DNA of 64,000 nt from Topomyia yanbarensis. Taxonomy: Eukaryota; Arthropoda; Insecta; Diptera; Culicidae. Position numbers and translations under genes: made by a program. The DNA is taken from positions 429,226,539 through 429,290,538 of the forward strand of contig NC_080671.1 in NCBI RefSeq assembly GCF_030247195.1, in the 5' to 3' direction. The notes beneath the pieces are model-generated. The model saw only the letters and a program-made list of their open reading frames with translations, made no database searches and had not been told where the DNA came from. This document shows, in pieces, positions 12,443-21,019 of the stretch (within the stretch, counting starts at the first letter, position 1; every line of letters starts with the position of its first letter).

Positions 12443-12488
12443 ACTCATAGTAGAATCGTCACAAGTTTGTGACGATTCTACTATGAGT
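12443..12488. repeat. Perfect 22-bp palindrome (hairpin)
   Basis: The arms 12443-12464 (starting ACTCATAGTAGAATCGTCAC) and 12467-12488 are exact inverse complements separated by 2 nt. It sits in the GTGAAC-rich tract. The role is unknown; it could be a relic of an element end or a site of fold-back replication error. Confidence 0.9.
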
Positions 12489-13007
12489 TGTGTTCCACGA
12501 GCACGAATGGTCACGCACGTGAAATAGTTCACAGAATCACGAAATATTATTCACGACTTCGTGAACATGTTAATGATTCCTAATACATGGTACATGATTG
12601 CTTGTGATATTTAGAAGATATCTCTTTTCATTTTCAATTTCATGCAACTCTGCACATGGTCACGAAATTTTCACATAAACTTTTTCTCAAATTAGTTTTG
12701 TTCAGCTGTTAGCGACTAGTAATAAGTGTTAGCATCAGATATAAAGAAACTATTAGCATCTCGAACATCGTTATTCATTTGATAAGGTTCAGTGTGACAG
12801 AAAACGAAAACTGCCCTGAGTACCACAAATACATTATAGATCCGCAAATCAGATTCGTGATATAGTTCACAAAACAAGATACCGCCAACCAGTCAGATTC
12901 TGATGATCCAGTTCATAGTTACTCCGTGAAAAAGAAGAAATATCATGAACTGCCGAACCTAGTATAGTCAGCACAAGATTTAAATATCACGATCGCGTGT
13001 ATTTAAA
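12489..13007. repeat. GTGAAC-rich non-coding DNA, continued
   Basis: This has the same short-word texture as 11820-12104 (ATAGTTCAC, GTGAACATG, TCATGAT). No gene is recognised. Confidence 0.45.
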
Positions 13008-13011
13008 TTAA

Positions 13012-13869
13012 GGGGGCCGTCTGGCGTAAAGTACTCAAAATGAAAGTTATTTTGTTCTACGATTTTGAAGGTTAGGCAGCAATGGATGTTTTGTGTAATA
13101 ATGTTAAAATGAATTTATACATTCATTGTGCACGAAAAAAAATCTTTTCAGTCACGTAATGCCACACATACGAGCGTTCCAAGAGTAGACGTCCAACCAT
13201 TTCCACGTCGAGGAGCACCGCGGCGAACACAATAACTCTTGATAAAATTGTCTGACCCAGGAAATTCAATAGGATTATTTATAAAGCTTAAACTGAAAAT
13301 TACTCGAAGAACCAATCAAAAACAGAAAAAAGTCCAAGTTTCGGAAAATGGCTTAATGAAAACCGAAAAATCTCATATTTACTGTAAACTTCGCTCACTT
13401 TTCTTCAAAATAATAAGGAGAGAAAATATTTTATTCAGTTTTCTGTAGTTCATCGACAGGCTACACATATTGTGCATTCTCATTCGTTGATTAGTTTTTG
13501 AGTAATCGTGTTCGCCGGCTTGAAAAACGCGGTTTCGAAAAAAACGCTATTAAAGGGTGTCCCACATCAAATAGCACCACGGAAAAAACGCTGTTCAAAA
13601 TGACCCATTGGGTATTTTCTCTTGAAAATTTTGATAGATGTAGTTTAGAGTGTATTGTTTATACTGTATTTTTTATCGCCGTCAGTTTTTCGAAAATTTT
13701 TGCCGATTGATTGAAATCTACATGTGTTGTAGCAAATACGCGTGAGGAATGCATGGCTGTTTAAAAAGAAAGAAGTTTAGCGTGACCACCTAGATTGCGG
13801 GAGACTATTCTAGAGGTTCATTACTAACAATAAAAAGTCGATTTTTTGCCGTCTACACCAGACGCCCCC
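13012..13869. mobile_element. TTAA-flanked non-autonomous element (piggyBac-like)
   Basis: The left end is GGGGGCCGTCTGGCGTA and the right end is the inverse of GGGGGCGTCTGGTGTA, so the TIRs agree over about 16 bp with one base inserted and one C/T change. TTAA lies directly outside both ends (13008-13011 and 13870-13873), the target duplication of piggyBac elements. The 858-bp interior holds only short, unrecognised frames (13239-13448 and 13498-13710), so it is a non-autonomous copy. The GTGAAC-rich texture resumes on both sides, which supports an insertion. Confidence 0.85.
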
Positions 13870-13873
13870 TTAA

Positions 13874-15588
13874 GCAAATATCACGACAACGTGAATTTAA
13901 ATTACAAAAATCGTTACTAAGAGCCTGAAATCATGAACATAAATCATGCTACCCTGCCTAAAAAATTCGATAGTAAACTCATGAATAAAATATCACGGTA
14001 ACTAGATGAGAACATACGAAGATCGCGACTAAGCTCCTGGAATCATGAAAACATCGTTTACCTGTCGATTCTTTAAATTAATATAATTTATACAAACAAC
14101 ATCACAAATAGTTTCATGAGTTCGATGTTTATTATACATAATTTCAGGAACTTGGCCACGATTTTCGTAAATCGTTCAGTTTACGAAATCGAGATTTTTT
14201 TTTCATGAATTTAAGAACGGATGTCTTTCCGTGTATGCACACTGGGATCTCGCATTTTTGTATTACCGCCCTCCCATTAAGACAAGAAGCGGTTTGTTTA
14301 CCTTCCAAATCAAACATCAAAAGGGCACAATATCAAAGCAGCTCGATAAGTCTCTGCTGTTATGGCACATTGCATGAGGAAGTCATCGTTGAAAAACGAG
14401 ACAGTTTAGTGAGCATATTTACAAGGTGCTCGACTTTGAAAACGATTCAAACCTAGACTTTCATGCTGAGGTGAAATAAAAAAATTTCTAAATCCACGTA
14501 AATCAGCTCTCTGCATTGTCAAATTTGGTTTTTAACAAGAATGAAAAAGTATTCTTGTCACTAAGTTAGTGTCGGATTCTGATGAGACGAAATCGAAACG
14601 CAAATTCCATAACTAATTCAATTATGAAAAAGTACTCTCCAATTTTGTCAGTGCCCCGACAGTGTTAGCGTAAATAACAAAATCGGGTCATTTATTTCCT
14701 AAAAAAATCCTGCTAATTAAGACTTTTCTCTAACTGGTAAATGTGAGGGAGTGGAGTTGTTCAAACTTTTCCCAGTGACAAAATAGAACTGGAACAGATG
14801 AGCGAACAATCAGTGGAATCAGTACAAAATGTTGCCATCAATATTCAATTGATTTGGGCGGTTGATATTTTCTATGAATGAATTCGTCTTTGAGTCATAT
14901 AGTTTCGATCAAGATAGTTAATCGTTAATCTCGATGATAGTAGCAGCAGTTCAAGTGGGGTCTGGTTACCAACGTTATCTACGACGTCGTCGACGTCTAG
15001 ACAGCCAACTTCCTTTCGTGGATCAGGCATAGACATAAAGCCGTCGGAATTCCTATTGTTCGCAGTTTTTTTGCACTATTTGAAGATGCTTGATAAATTT
15101 GATAACCCGCACTGACGTACGGAAAACGACGAATTTATTGTGCAAAAAAACAGTTTATGATCCAGCCGATAGTCAAAATATTACTTGAACAAATAACTTC
15201 CTTTCACTTTCGCTATCTACACTGTGTCGATTTGAAGTACACACATAAGTGAAATAATTTTATTGGACCCTATTAAGTTTCGGTAGCTACTTACAAGCCA
15301 TAAAACGTCACTTCAACCTGTACGATAATGAATCCAAATAACGCTGTTGACTTAGCACCCGGCAGTTGTTTACCGTTTCGTATCAAATTCCTAGACAAAG
15401 TAAAACCACGCGCGGGTCATGTTTCTGATTGACACCAAGTACTCTATCAGAGCACCACGCGTCCGTCAAACTAGTACTTCCGCAAACAATCGATTCAAGC
15501 TGACTAAGGACCCCTACCGAACCGAATCGCTAATCAGAAGGGCGCGCGTGACTTTTACCCATTGAGCTGCTAGTTGTACTATCCAAAC
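13874..15588. other. Intergenic region upstream of the secreted-protein gene
   Basis: To about 14200 it continues the GTGAAC/TCATGA-rich tract. A 55-bp dispersed word (14561-14615, GATTCTGATGAGACG) recurs at 26348-26400 and, inverted, at 49129-49183. From about 14700 the DNA is unique-looking and probably includes the upstream control region of the gene at 15654. I recognise no specific binding sites. Confidence 0.5.
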
Positions 15589-15624
15589 TATATAAAACCG
15601 GACACCGGACGTTCCTGAATCAAC
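15589..15624 (+). promoter_or_regulatory. Core promoter of the 15654 gene (TATA box + initiator)
   Basis: TATATAAAA lies at 15589-15597, and about 30 nt downstream there is an initiator-like ATCAACAC around 15619-15626. This spacing is standard for insect Pol II promoters and predicts a 5' UTR of about 32 nt, with the start codon in a good context (GGCAAAATG). Confidence 0.75.
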
Positions 15625-15653
15625 ACAAACCTTCCGCAAACAAGACAGGCAAA

Positions 15654-16211
15654 ATGTGGGTCACATTCTTTCTAGTACTGGCACCGGCCGCCACCGCCTT
15701 CGCTGACCACCTGTGGGACCCGCTGATCAACTCGTACAAATATTACGACTGGCAGGAAGATCAATGGTACGGGATGCGTTGTTTTAAACCAAAATTCGCT
15801 GATAATTGGGAAGGAACCGATTCCTACGAATCGTTGGAGGTTTACCAGAAGCCAACCAGCCCACCGGATCACTATCGGCTGCAAGCGACGAACTTCCTGC
15901 CGAGTCAGCTTTATCAGCGACAGTATCCCTGGCGGACACACGATTACCGTCACATTCCGTCTCCTAAGAGAGAATCTACAAAACCGAAATCGTCATACAT
16001 AACCTATAAGCCGAAAGTGATCTATCATCACCAGCATCCGCAGAAGGTTTACTCAAAGCGAAATCAGGAAGTTCGTGCGGATATCATCTACAACCCGCAG
16101 AAAAGTACGGCCAGCGTACTTTACGTTCCCCGACCAACGAAGGTACCATCCTACCGGACGAATCCGTACTACCAGTACCCAGTGTATTTGAATGCAGTAT
16201 CGAATAAGTAG
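15654..16211 (+). CDS. Small secreted Tyr-rich protein, function unknown
   Basis: This is a single-exon frame of 185 codons. Residues 1-17 (MWVTFFLVLAPAATAFA) are a clear signal peptide, so the mature product of about 168 residues is secreted or lumenal. The mature chain is basic and very rich in Tyr, Pro, His and Lys (SYKYYDWQ, YHHQHPQK, YRTNPYYQYPVY). It has only one Cys (in MRCFK), so it is not a disulphide-knot protein. No conserved domain is recognised. TATA box, initiator, Kozak context and AATAAA at 16222-16227 all support a real gene. It converges on the mucin gene with only 2 nt between stop codons. A structural or matrix role (cuticle, eggshell, peritrophic matrix) would fit the composition but is a guess. 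Confidence 0.87.
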   Translation: MWVTFFLVLAPAATAFADHLWDPLINSYKYYDWQEDQWYGMRCFKPKFADNWEGTDSYESLEVYQKPTSPPDHYRLQATNFLPSQLYQRQYPWRTHDYRHIPSPKRESTKPKSSYITYKPKVIYHHQHPQKVYSKRNQEVRADIIYNPQKSTASVLYVPRPTKVPSYRTNPYYQYPVYLNAVSNK

Positions 16212-16212
16212 C

Positions 16213-16218
16213 TTTATT
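16213..16218 (-). terminator. Poly(A) signal of the mucin gene, overlapping its stop codon
   Basis: On the minus strand AATAAA spans 16218-16213 and contains the TAA stop (16216-16214). If used, the mucin mRNA ends inside the last codons of the opposite gene. Confidence 0.55.
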
Positions 16219-18682
16219 TAGAATAAATTTCAAAAGTATGATGTAGTTCACAAGTTTCGCTATCTCCCGGCAGACAAACTCCGAACGGTACGTAGAATAT
16301 GTACCCCTCCAGGCAGTACATCAGTTGAGCTTCCTCGCCCAGGTGGCACACGTAGAACATTGTACAGCTCTTGGGGTGTGGCAGCAGACCACTGAAACCG
16401 TCCTCACAGGTTGGTTTGTACGTTGGTTCCGGTGGGTTCGTAGTAGTCTCCCGTGGTCGGGTGGTTGTTGTTGTCCATGGCCTCTTCGTTGTGGTGGTCG
16501 TCCATGGTTCCGTTGTCGTCGTGGTGGTTGACCATGGGCGGTGCGTTGAAGTAGTTGGCGGTGGTCGATGGGTTGTTGATGGCCGATGGGTTGTTGATGG
16601 CCGCTGCGTCGGAGTTGTTGTCGATGGCCGATGGGTCGAGGTAGTTGTGGATGGTCGATGGGTTGAAGTAGTGTTCGATGGGGGTCGCGTCGGGTGAGTT
16701 GGACGCTCCGTAGAAGTCGTTGGCGATATCCACTGCGTCGAGGTAGTTGTCCAGGGTTCCTCTGTTGTGGTATTTGTCCAGGGATTCTCCGTTGTGGTAT
16801 TTGTCCAGGGATTGTCTGTTGTGGTATTTGTCCAGGGATTGTCTGTTGTGGTATTTGTCCATGGGTTCTCTGTTGTGGTATTTGTCCAGGGATTGTCTGT
16901 TGTGGTATTTGTCCAGGGATTGTCTGTTGTGGTATTTGTCCAGGGATTGTCTGTTGTGGTATTTGTCCATGGGTTCTCTGTTGTGGTATTTGTCCAGGGA
17001 TTGTCTGTTGTGGTATTTGTCCAGGGATTGTCTGTTGTGGTATTTGTCCATGGGTTCTCTGTTGTGGTATTTGTCCAGGGATTGTCTGTTGTGGTATTTG
17101 TCCAGGGATTGTCTGTTGTGGTATTTGTCCAGGGATTGTCTGTTGTGGTATTTGTCCAGGGATTCTCTGTTGTGGTAGTTGGCCATGGCCATGGTTTTCT
17201 CGTCGTAGTTGTCCATGGCTTCCTCGTCGTAGTTGTCCACGGTTTTCTCGTAGTAGTTGTCCACGGTTTCCTCGTTGTAGTTGTCCATGGCTTTCTCGTG
17301 GTAGTTGTCCACGGTTTCTTCGTGGTAGTTGTCCATGGCTTCCTCGTAGTAGTTGTCCACGGCTTCCTAGTGGTAGTTGTCCACGGTTTCCTCGTGGTAG
17401 TTGTCCATGGCTTCCTCGTGGTAGTTGTCCACGGTTTTCTCGTTGTAGTTGTCCATGGCTTCCTTGTAGTAGTTGTCCACGGTTTCCTCGTAGTAGTTGT
17501 CCACGGTTTCCTCGTGGTAGTTGTCCACGGTTTCCTCGTTGTAGTTGTCCATGGCTTCCTTGTAGTAGTTGTCAGCGGTTTTCTCGTTGTAGTTGTCCAT
17601 GGTTTCCTCGTAGTAGTTGTCCACGGTTTCCTCGTTGTAGTTGTCCATGGCTTCCTCGTTGTAGTTGTCCACGGTTTCCTCGTGGTAGTCGTCCATGGCT
17701 TTCTCGTAGTAGTTGTCCACGGTTTCCTCGTTGTAGTTGTCCATGGCTTCCTCGTTGTAGTTGTCCACGGTTTCCACGTAGTAGTCGTCCATGGCTTTCT
17801 CGTGGTAGTTGTCCATGGTTTCTTCGTAGTCGTGGTATGCGGCTTCTTCGTCGTAGTTGTTATTGGTGCCGCTGTAGTCGTAGTCGTTGGTTTTTTTGTA
17901 GTCGTCGTAGGAGGCTTCTTCGTCGTCGTTGTATGAGGCTTCTCTGTAGTCGTCGTAGGAGGCGGCTTCTTCGTAGTCGTTGTAGGAGGTGGCTTCTTCG
18001 TAGTCGTCGTAGGAGGCGGCTTCTTCGTAGTCGTTGTAGGTGGCGGCTTCTTCGTAGTCGTCGTAGGAGGCGGCTTCTTCGTAGTCGTCGTGGGTGGTGG
18101 CTTCTTCGTAGTCGTTGTAGGAGGTGGCTTCTTCGTAGTCGTCGTAGGAGGCGGTTTCTTCGTAGTCGTCGTAGGTGGCGGCTTCTTCGTAGTCGTCGTA
18201 GGAGGCGGCTTCTTCGTAGTTGTCATTGGAGGCGGCTTCTTCGTCGTTGTCGTAGGAGGCGGCTTCTTTGTAGTCGTCGTAGGTGGCGGCTTCTTCGTCG
18301 TCGTCGTAGGAGGCGGCTTCTTCGTAGTCGTCGTAGGCGGCGGCTTCTTCGTAGTCGTCGTTGGAGGCGGCTTCTTCGTAGTTGTCGTCTTAGTCGTAGT
18401 TGTCGGTGCTACCGTAGTTGTCGACGGATCGTAGCACCTGGCTTCGTCCGTATCGACGCACTTCAGCAAAATGTGATCGAAACTTTTATGCTTTGGCTTG
18501 CACGTCTTGTGTTCAGCTTTCTCCTTGTGACACTTGTAATACTTCCGACAGTCTTTCTCATCCGGCAGTAGGGTTCCATTTTTCAGTCCCTTACACCGAT
18601 CTTTACCTTTAAATTCTTCATCACTAGCAGCGATTGCCACCACTGCTACTAGCAGCAGAAAAATCTTCAAAAATTCGTTCAT
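16214..18682 (-). CDS. Chitin-binding mucin / peritrophin-like secreted protein
   Basis: The product has 822 residues from the ATG at 18682, chosen because MNEFLKIFLLLVAVVAIAAS is a signal peptide. The longer in-frame start at 18823 would bury it and lies upstream of the likely initiator. Residues about 30-83 form a six-Cys CBM14 (chitin-binding type 2) domain, with Cys at 30, 45, 51, 61, 75 and 83. A second CBM14 ends the protein (Cys 759, 773, 779, 790, 803 and 811). Between them lie three Thr/Pro-rich arrays suited to heavy O-glycosylation: TTTTKKPPP, TTTTRKPW and NPWTNTTT(D/E). The last adds an N-glycosylation sequon per unit. This layout is that of insect intestinal mucins and peritrophins, which cross-link chitin in the peritrophic matrix or other linings. 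No intron is seen. A diverged partial copy lies at about 21022-21566. Confidence 0.93.
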   Translation of the reverse strand: MNEFLKIFLLLVAVVAIAASDEEFKGKDRCKGLKNGTLLPDEKDCRKYYKCHKEKAEHKTCKPKHKSFDHILLKCVDTDEARCYDPSTTTVAPTTTTKTTTTKKPPPTTTTKKPPPTTTTKKPPPTTTTKKPPPTTTTKKPPPTTTTKKPPPMTTTKKPPPTTTTKKPPPTTTTKKPPPTTTTKKPPPTTTTKKPPPTTTTKKPPPTTTTKKPPPTTTTKKPPPTTTTKKPPPTTTTKKPPPTTTTEKPHTTTTKKPPTTTTKKPTTTTTAAPITTTTKKPHTTTTKKPWTTTTRKPWTTTTWKPWTTTTRKPWTTTTRKPWTTTTRKPWTTTTRKPWTTTTRKPWTTTTRKPWTTTTRKPWTTTTRKPLTTTTRKPWTTTTRKPWTTTTRKPWTTTTRKPWTTTTRKPWTTTTRKPWTTTTRKPWTTTTRKPWTTTTRKPWTTTTRKPWTTTTKKPWTTTTRKPWTTTTRKPWTTTTRKPWTTTTRKPWTTTTRKPWPWPTTTTENPWTNTTTDNPWTNTTTDNPWTNTTTDNPWTNTTTENPWTNTTTDNPWTNTTTDNPWTNTTTENPWTNTTTDNPWTNTTTDNPWTNTTTDNPWTNTTTENPWTNTTTDNPWTNTTTDNPWTNTTTENPWTNTTTEEPWTTTSTQWISPTTSTERPTHPTRPPSNTTSTHRPSTTTSTHRPSTTTPTQRPSTTHRPSTTHRPPPTTSTHRPWSTTTTTTEPWTTTTTKRPWTTTTTRPRETTTNPPEPTYKPTCEDGFSGLLPHPKSCTMFYVCHLGEEAQLMYCLEGYIFYVPFGVCLPGDSETCELHHTFEIYSK
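16222..16227 (+). terminator. Poly(A) signal of the 15654 gene
   Basis: AATAAA lies 11 nt after the stop codon. Cleavage 10-30 nt further on would place the mRNA end inside the 3' coding part of the opposite mucin gene. Confidence 0.7.
16745..17175 (-). repeat. Mucin array 3: 27-bp repeat (NPWTNTTT-D/E)
   Basis: About 15 units of 9 residues each carry an N-T-T sequon, with acidic position Glu or Asp. Read from the N-terminal side the acidic residues run E DDD E DD E DDD E DD E, a seven-unit higher-order period (189 bp). The units are nearly identical at DNA level, so the array is recent or homogenised. Confidence 0.9.
17180..17870 (-). repeat. Mucin array 2: 24-bp repeat (TTTTRKPW)
   Basis: Close to thirty units of 8 residues, basic and Trp-bearing, vary slightly in Lys/Arg/Trp at the fifth position. 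A PWPWP spacer separates them from array 3. This array also appears in the displaced copy near 21.0-21.5 kb. Confidence 0.9.
17935..18395 (-). repeat. Mucin array 1: 27-bp repeat (TTTTKKPPP)
   Basis: About 16 units of 9 residues lie directly after the N-terminal chitin-binding domain, with one Met-for-Thr change. A transition zone (EKPH, TAAPITTTTKKPH) links it to array 2. Confidence 0.9.
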
Positions 18683-18724
18683 TTCTCGCCTACAGGATCC
18701 GATCCCGCAGACAATTCGCGTCCG

Positions 18725-18760
18725 ACTGAGCCTGGCACTCGCCGAATGGTTCGATTTATT
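18725..18760 (-). promoter_or_regulatory. Possible core promoter of the mucin gene
   Basis: On the minus strand an arthropod initiator TCAGT starts at 18729. An AATAAAT TATA-like word lies at 18760-18754, about 30 nt upstream. This would give a 47-nt 5' UTR and exclude the upstream ATG at 18823. The TATA match is weak. Confidence 0.4.
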
Positions 18761-19112
18761 GCCTGCCTTATCGGAGGACGATGAGGTACGCGAAAAGTTA
18801 TCAAAAATTATGACTTTGGACATCCGCTATCGCCTGATTCGGGTAGTCTGCTAGTGATAATTAATTGAAAGGGTCGAGTGAAGGAGTGTCTAACCGATTT
18901 ATTCTCGGCTCCCATTGAATAGATCTATTTTTGGAGTCTGCACGTTCCAATGTTGCGGCAGTTTGTCGCGATAAGACATAAAGAGGTTTCAGGCAAGTGG
19001 GTAAAATCTTCGATTCGAATCATTAATTCGAAATATTATCAAGAGACGGTTCCAGTAGATTTCTTCAGATTTCGGAAAATTCCAGAAGAATCCAATTGTT
19101 TACCACTGTCAA
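18761..19112. other. Upstream flank of the mucin gene
   Basis: About 350 bp of unique-looking DNA, presumably promoter-proximal sequence of the mucin gene. No further features are recognised. Confidence 0.4.
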
Positions 19113-20215
19113 GAAATGTCAGCTGGTGAACGTAATTTATATCGACTTTTGGAAAACTTTCGACAAAGTATCTCACAACATCACAATCCATAAGTTATAA
19201 CGTTCAAGATTTCGTATGTGACTGACAACTTGGTTGTAGTTTTATTTCTTCGATGACCCAGCCACATTCAGTATACCCTTAGATGTCACGCAAGGCAGTC
19301 ATCTAGTCCTGCTTATATTTATTTCATTCATTATCAGGAGTTTTTTCGGCTAATCAGTCATAAATTAGACAGCGAAAACAACAATATTGCTTTTACTTCC
19401 AACGTTTCAATGGATTTATTCCACCTTTATCAAGGATTCTAAAAATGTATAGCTCTTGGTAGTTACTGAAGTACATAACGACAGCTCTTCCTATATTGGA
19501 AATGTGTCATATCATCAACCAGCAAAAAACTGTAAACAAACGCACAGATACCGACGGACTTAGTTGTATATATGCAGGAATTCTACAAACACTACATAAT
19601 AGAAACTATAAAACTGACAACACTTACACTACCGATACTACCATACGCACGATTATAGCAAACACTCAACAACCGTCAAGTTCAGTACAGTTACCAGATC
19701 GAATATAGCGCTTTTTCCCTCGTTCTTTACCCGCGAAACAGAATCGTTTCAAACGCAGAAAAATTTCAAAAAATACAGTAGGTGCATGAATATGCGAATA
19801 ATAGCAGTGAGTAGATATATTTTAGCAAATTAAACACAGAATTTAATTTTTTTTTTTTCAATAGCTATTAGATGACGCGTATACATTAGGACAGTTCATG
19901 TTTTACCACAACATTACACTTTACAAGAAAACACAAAGTTTTTGTAAGTAAAATTATTTATGTACTTCAGTAACTACCAAGAGCTATACATTTTTAGAAT
20001 CCTTGATAAAGGTGGAATAAATCCATTGAAACGTTGGAAGTAAAAGCAATATTGTTGTTTTCGCTGTCTAATTTATGACTGATTAGCCGAAAAAACTCCT
20101 GATAATAGAAGCTCGACAGTCAAGAAGACATTCATATTTATTTCATTCATTAACGATACCTGCAGCAAGATTCGGCTGGAAAATTATTATAAAATCTGTT
20201 GTACAATTCGGGGCG
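19113..20215 (+). pseudogene. Non-LTR (Jockey-type) RT fragment split by a foldback insertion
   Basis: Translating 19122-19332 gives RT motif A (VIYIDFWKTFDKVSHN) and, with stops, motif B (VTQGSHLVLLIFISFI). After the insertion, 20132-20215 resumes with FIFISFINDTCSKIRLENY, the usual FINDI block that follows motif B. Several stop codons and no flanking domains are seen, so this is a dead fragment. Its right edge meets the tail of the minus-strand BEL/Pao element at roughly 20215. Confidence 0.75.
19330..20106. mobile_element. Foldback element with ~145-bp inverted arms
   Basis: The left arm, about 19330-19478 (starting ATTATCAGGAGTTTTTTCGG), is repeated in inverse at about 19961-20106, separated by about 480 bp without coding capacity. 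The element interrupts the RT fragment between motif B and FINDI. A 19-bp direct repeat (19315-19333 and 20134-20152, ATATTTATTTCATTCATTA) flanks it, with 27 extra bases on the right side. Confidence 0.85.
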
Positions 20216-21018
20216 GTGCTATGTTGGGTGGCGCAACTACAACCAACCGAAACACGAATAACTTCGGGATGGCGTTTTGAACGATGCCGAAGGTCTACTC
20301 CAGGGTGGCAACACGAACAAGGGTCATCAGGGCCGGGATAAGCACGTGTCTCAGGGGTCATTTCAACGGCGGTATTCTCTCATCCTTGAGAGCGACGTTG
20401 GAAGCAACGGCTAGGTTGTCCACAGCTTCTGTCCAGCGCTGGCGATTTTGCAGAGTGCCGAAATACTCCTTGTAACGACGAATCCAGAAGTGCTGAGTGA
20501 GCTATTGAACACTTTCTCATCGAGACCAGCTGGATTCAGAAACTTCGCGGCAATCTAAACCAGGTACCGCATTCAGCGGACGATCAATCAGGAAATGTCC
20601 TGGGGTCAGAGCAAGCGCATGGGAAGAATTGTTCGGCAACGACGAGAGTTTAGCATTGACTCGACCTGAACCAATGTGATTCGTAGTTCGGATACGGTTG
20701 GGTGAGTATTTCCTAGTATTTTGCGAAGCAGGGTCTTCGGGGACTTTACGCAGGCTTCCCAGATTCCACCGAATGTGAGAGAGCGAGGTGAGATGAAGTG
20801 GACCCGTATTCCGTCGTCTGCGCATACGTTTGCTACTGGATCTTGGTGGCCTTAGGTTCGAAAAAGCCTCCGCAGTTCTCTCACTTCTTTCTGTACTCCA
20901 ACAAAGTTATGGAGTTATACGCAAGTTTTCCTCTACTGCGGACGAATCTTCACAGGCTCGTAATGAATGCGCTGGTGGTCAGATCTGAAACGAGGTACAA
21001 ATGCACGGTTTTAGTAGC
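20216..21018 (-). pseudogene. BEL/Pao integrase core and DUF5641-like C-terminus
   Basis: Reading leftwards from 21018, frames give MATKTVHLYLVSDLTTSAF, the integrase core strand normally preceding a DNGTNF block. They continue with HALALTPGHFLIDRPLNAVP and CREVSESSWSR (about 20517-20640), the hallmark segment before DUF5641, then LVRVAT in the tail near 20310. Frames change several times. The element is therefore complete to its pol C-terminus here. Confidence 0.82.
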
Positions 21019-21019
21019 C

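Noticed and set aside
16694..18571. Long plus-strand frames (625 and 389 codons) of Cys/Arg/Ser or Val/Gly repeats
   Set aside because: They are antisense readings of the minus-strand mucin arrays. The mucin frame has signal peptide, two chitin-binding domains and plausible glycosylation repeats; these do not.
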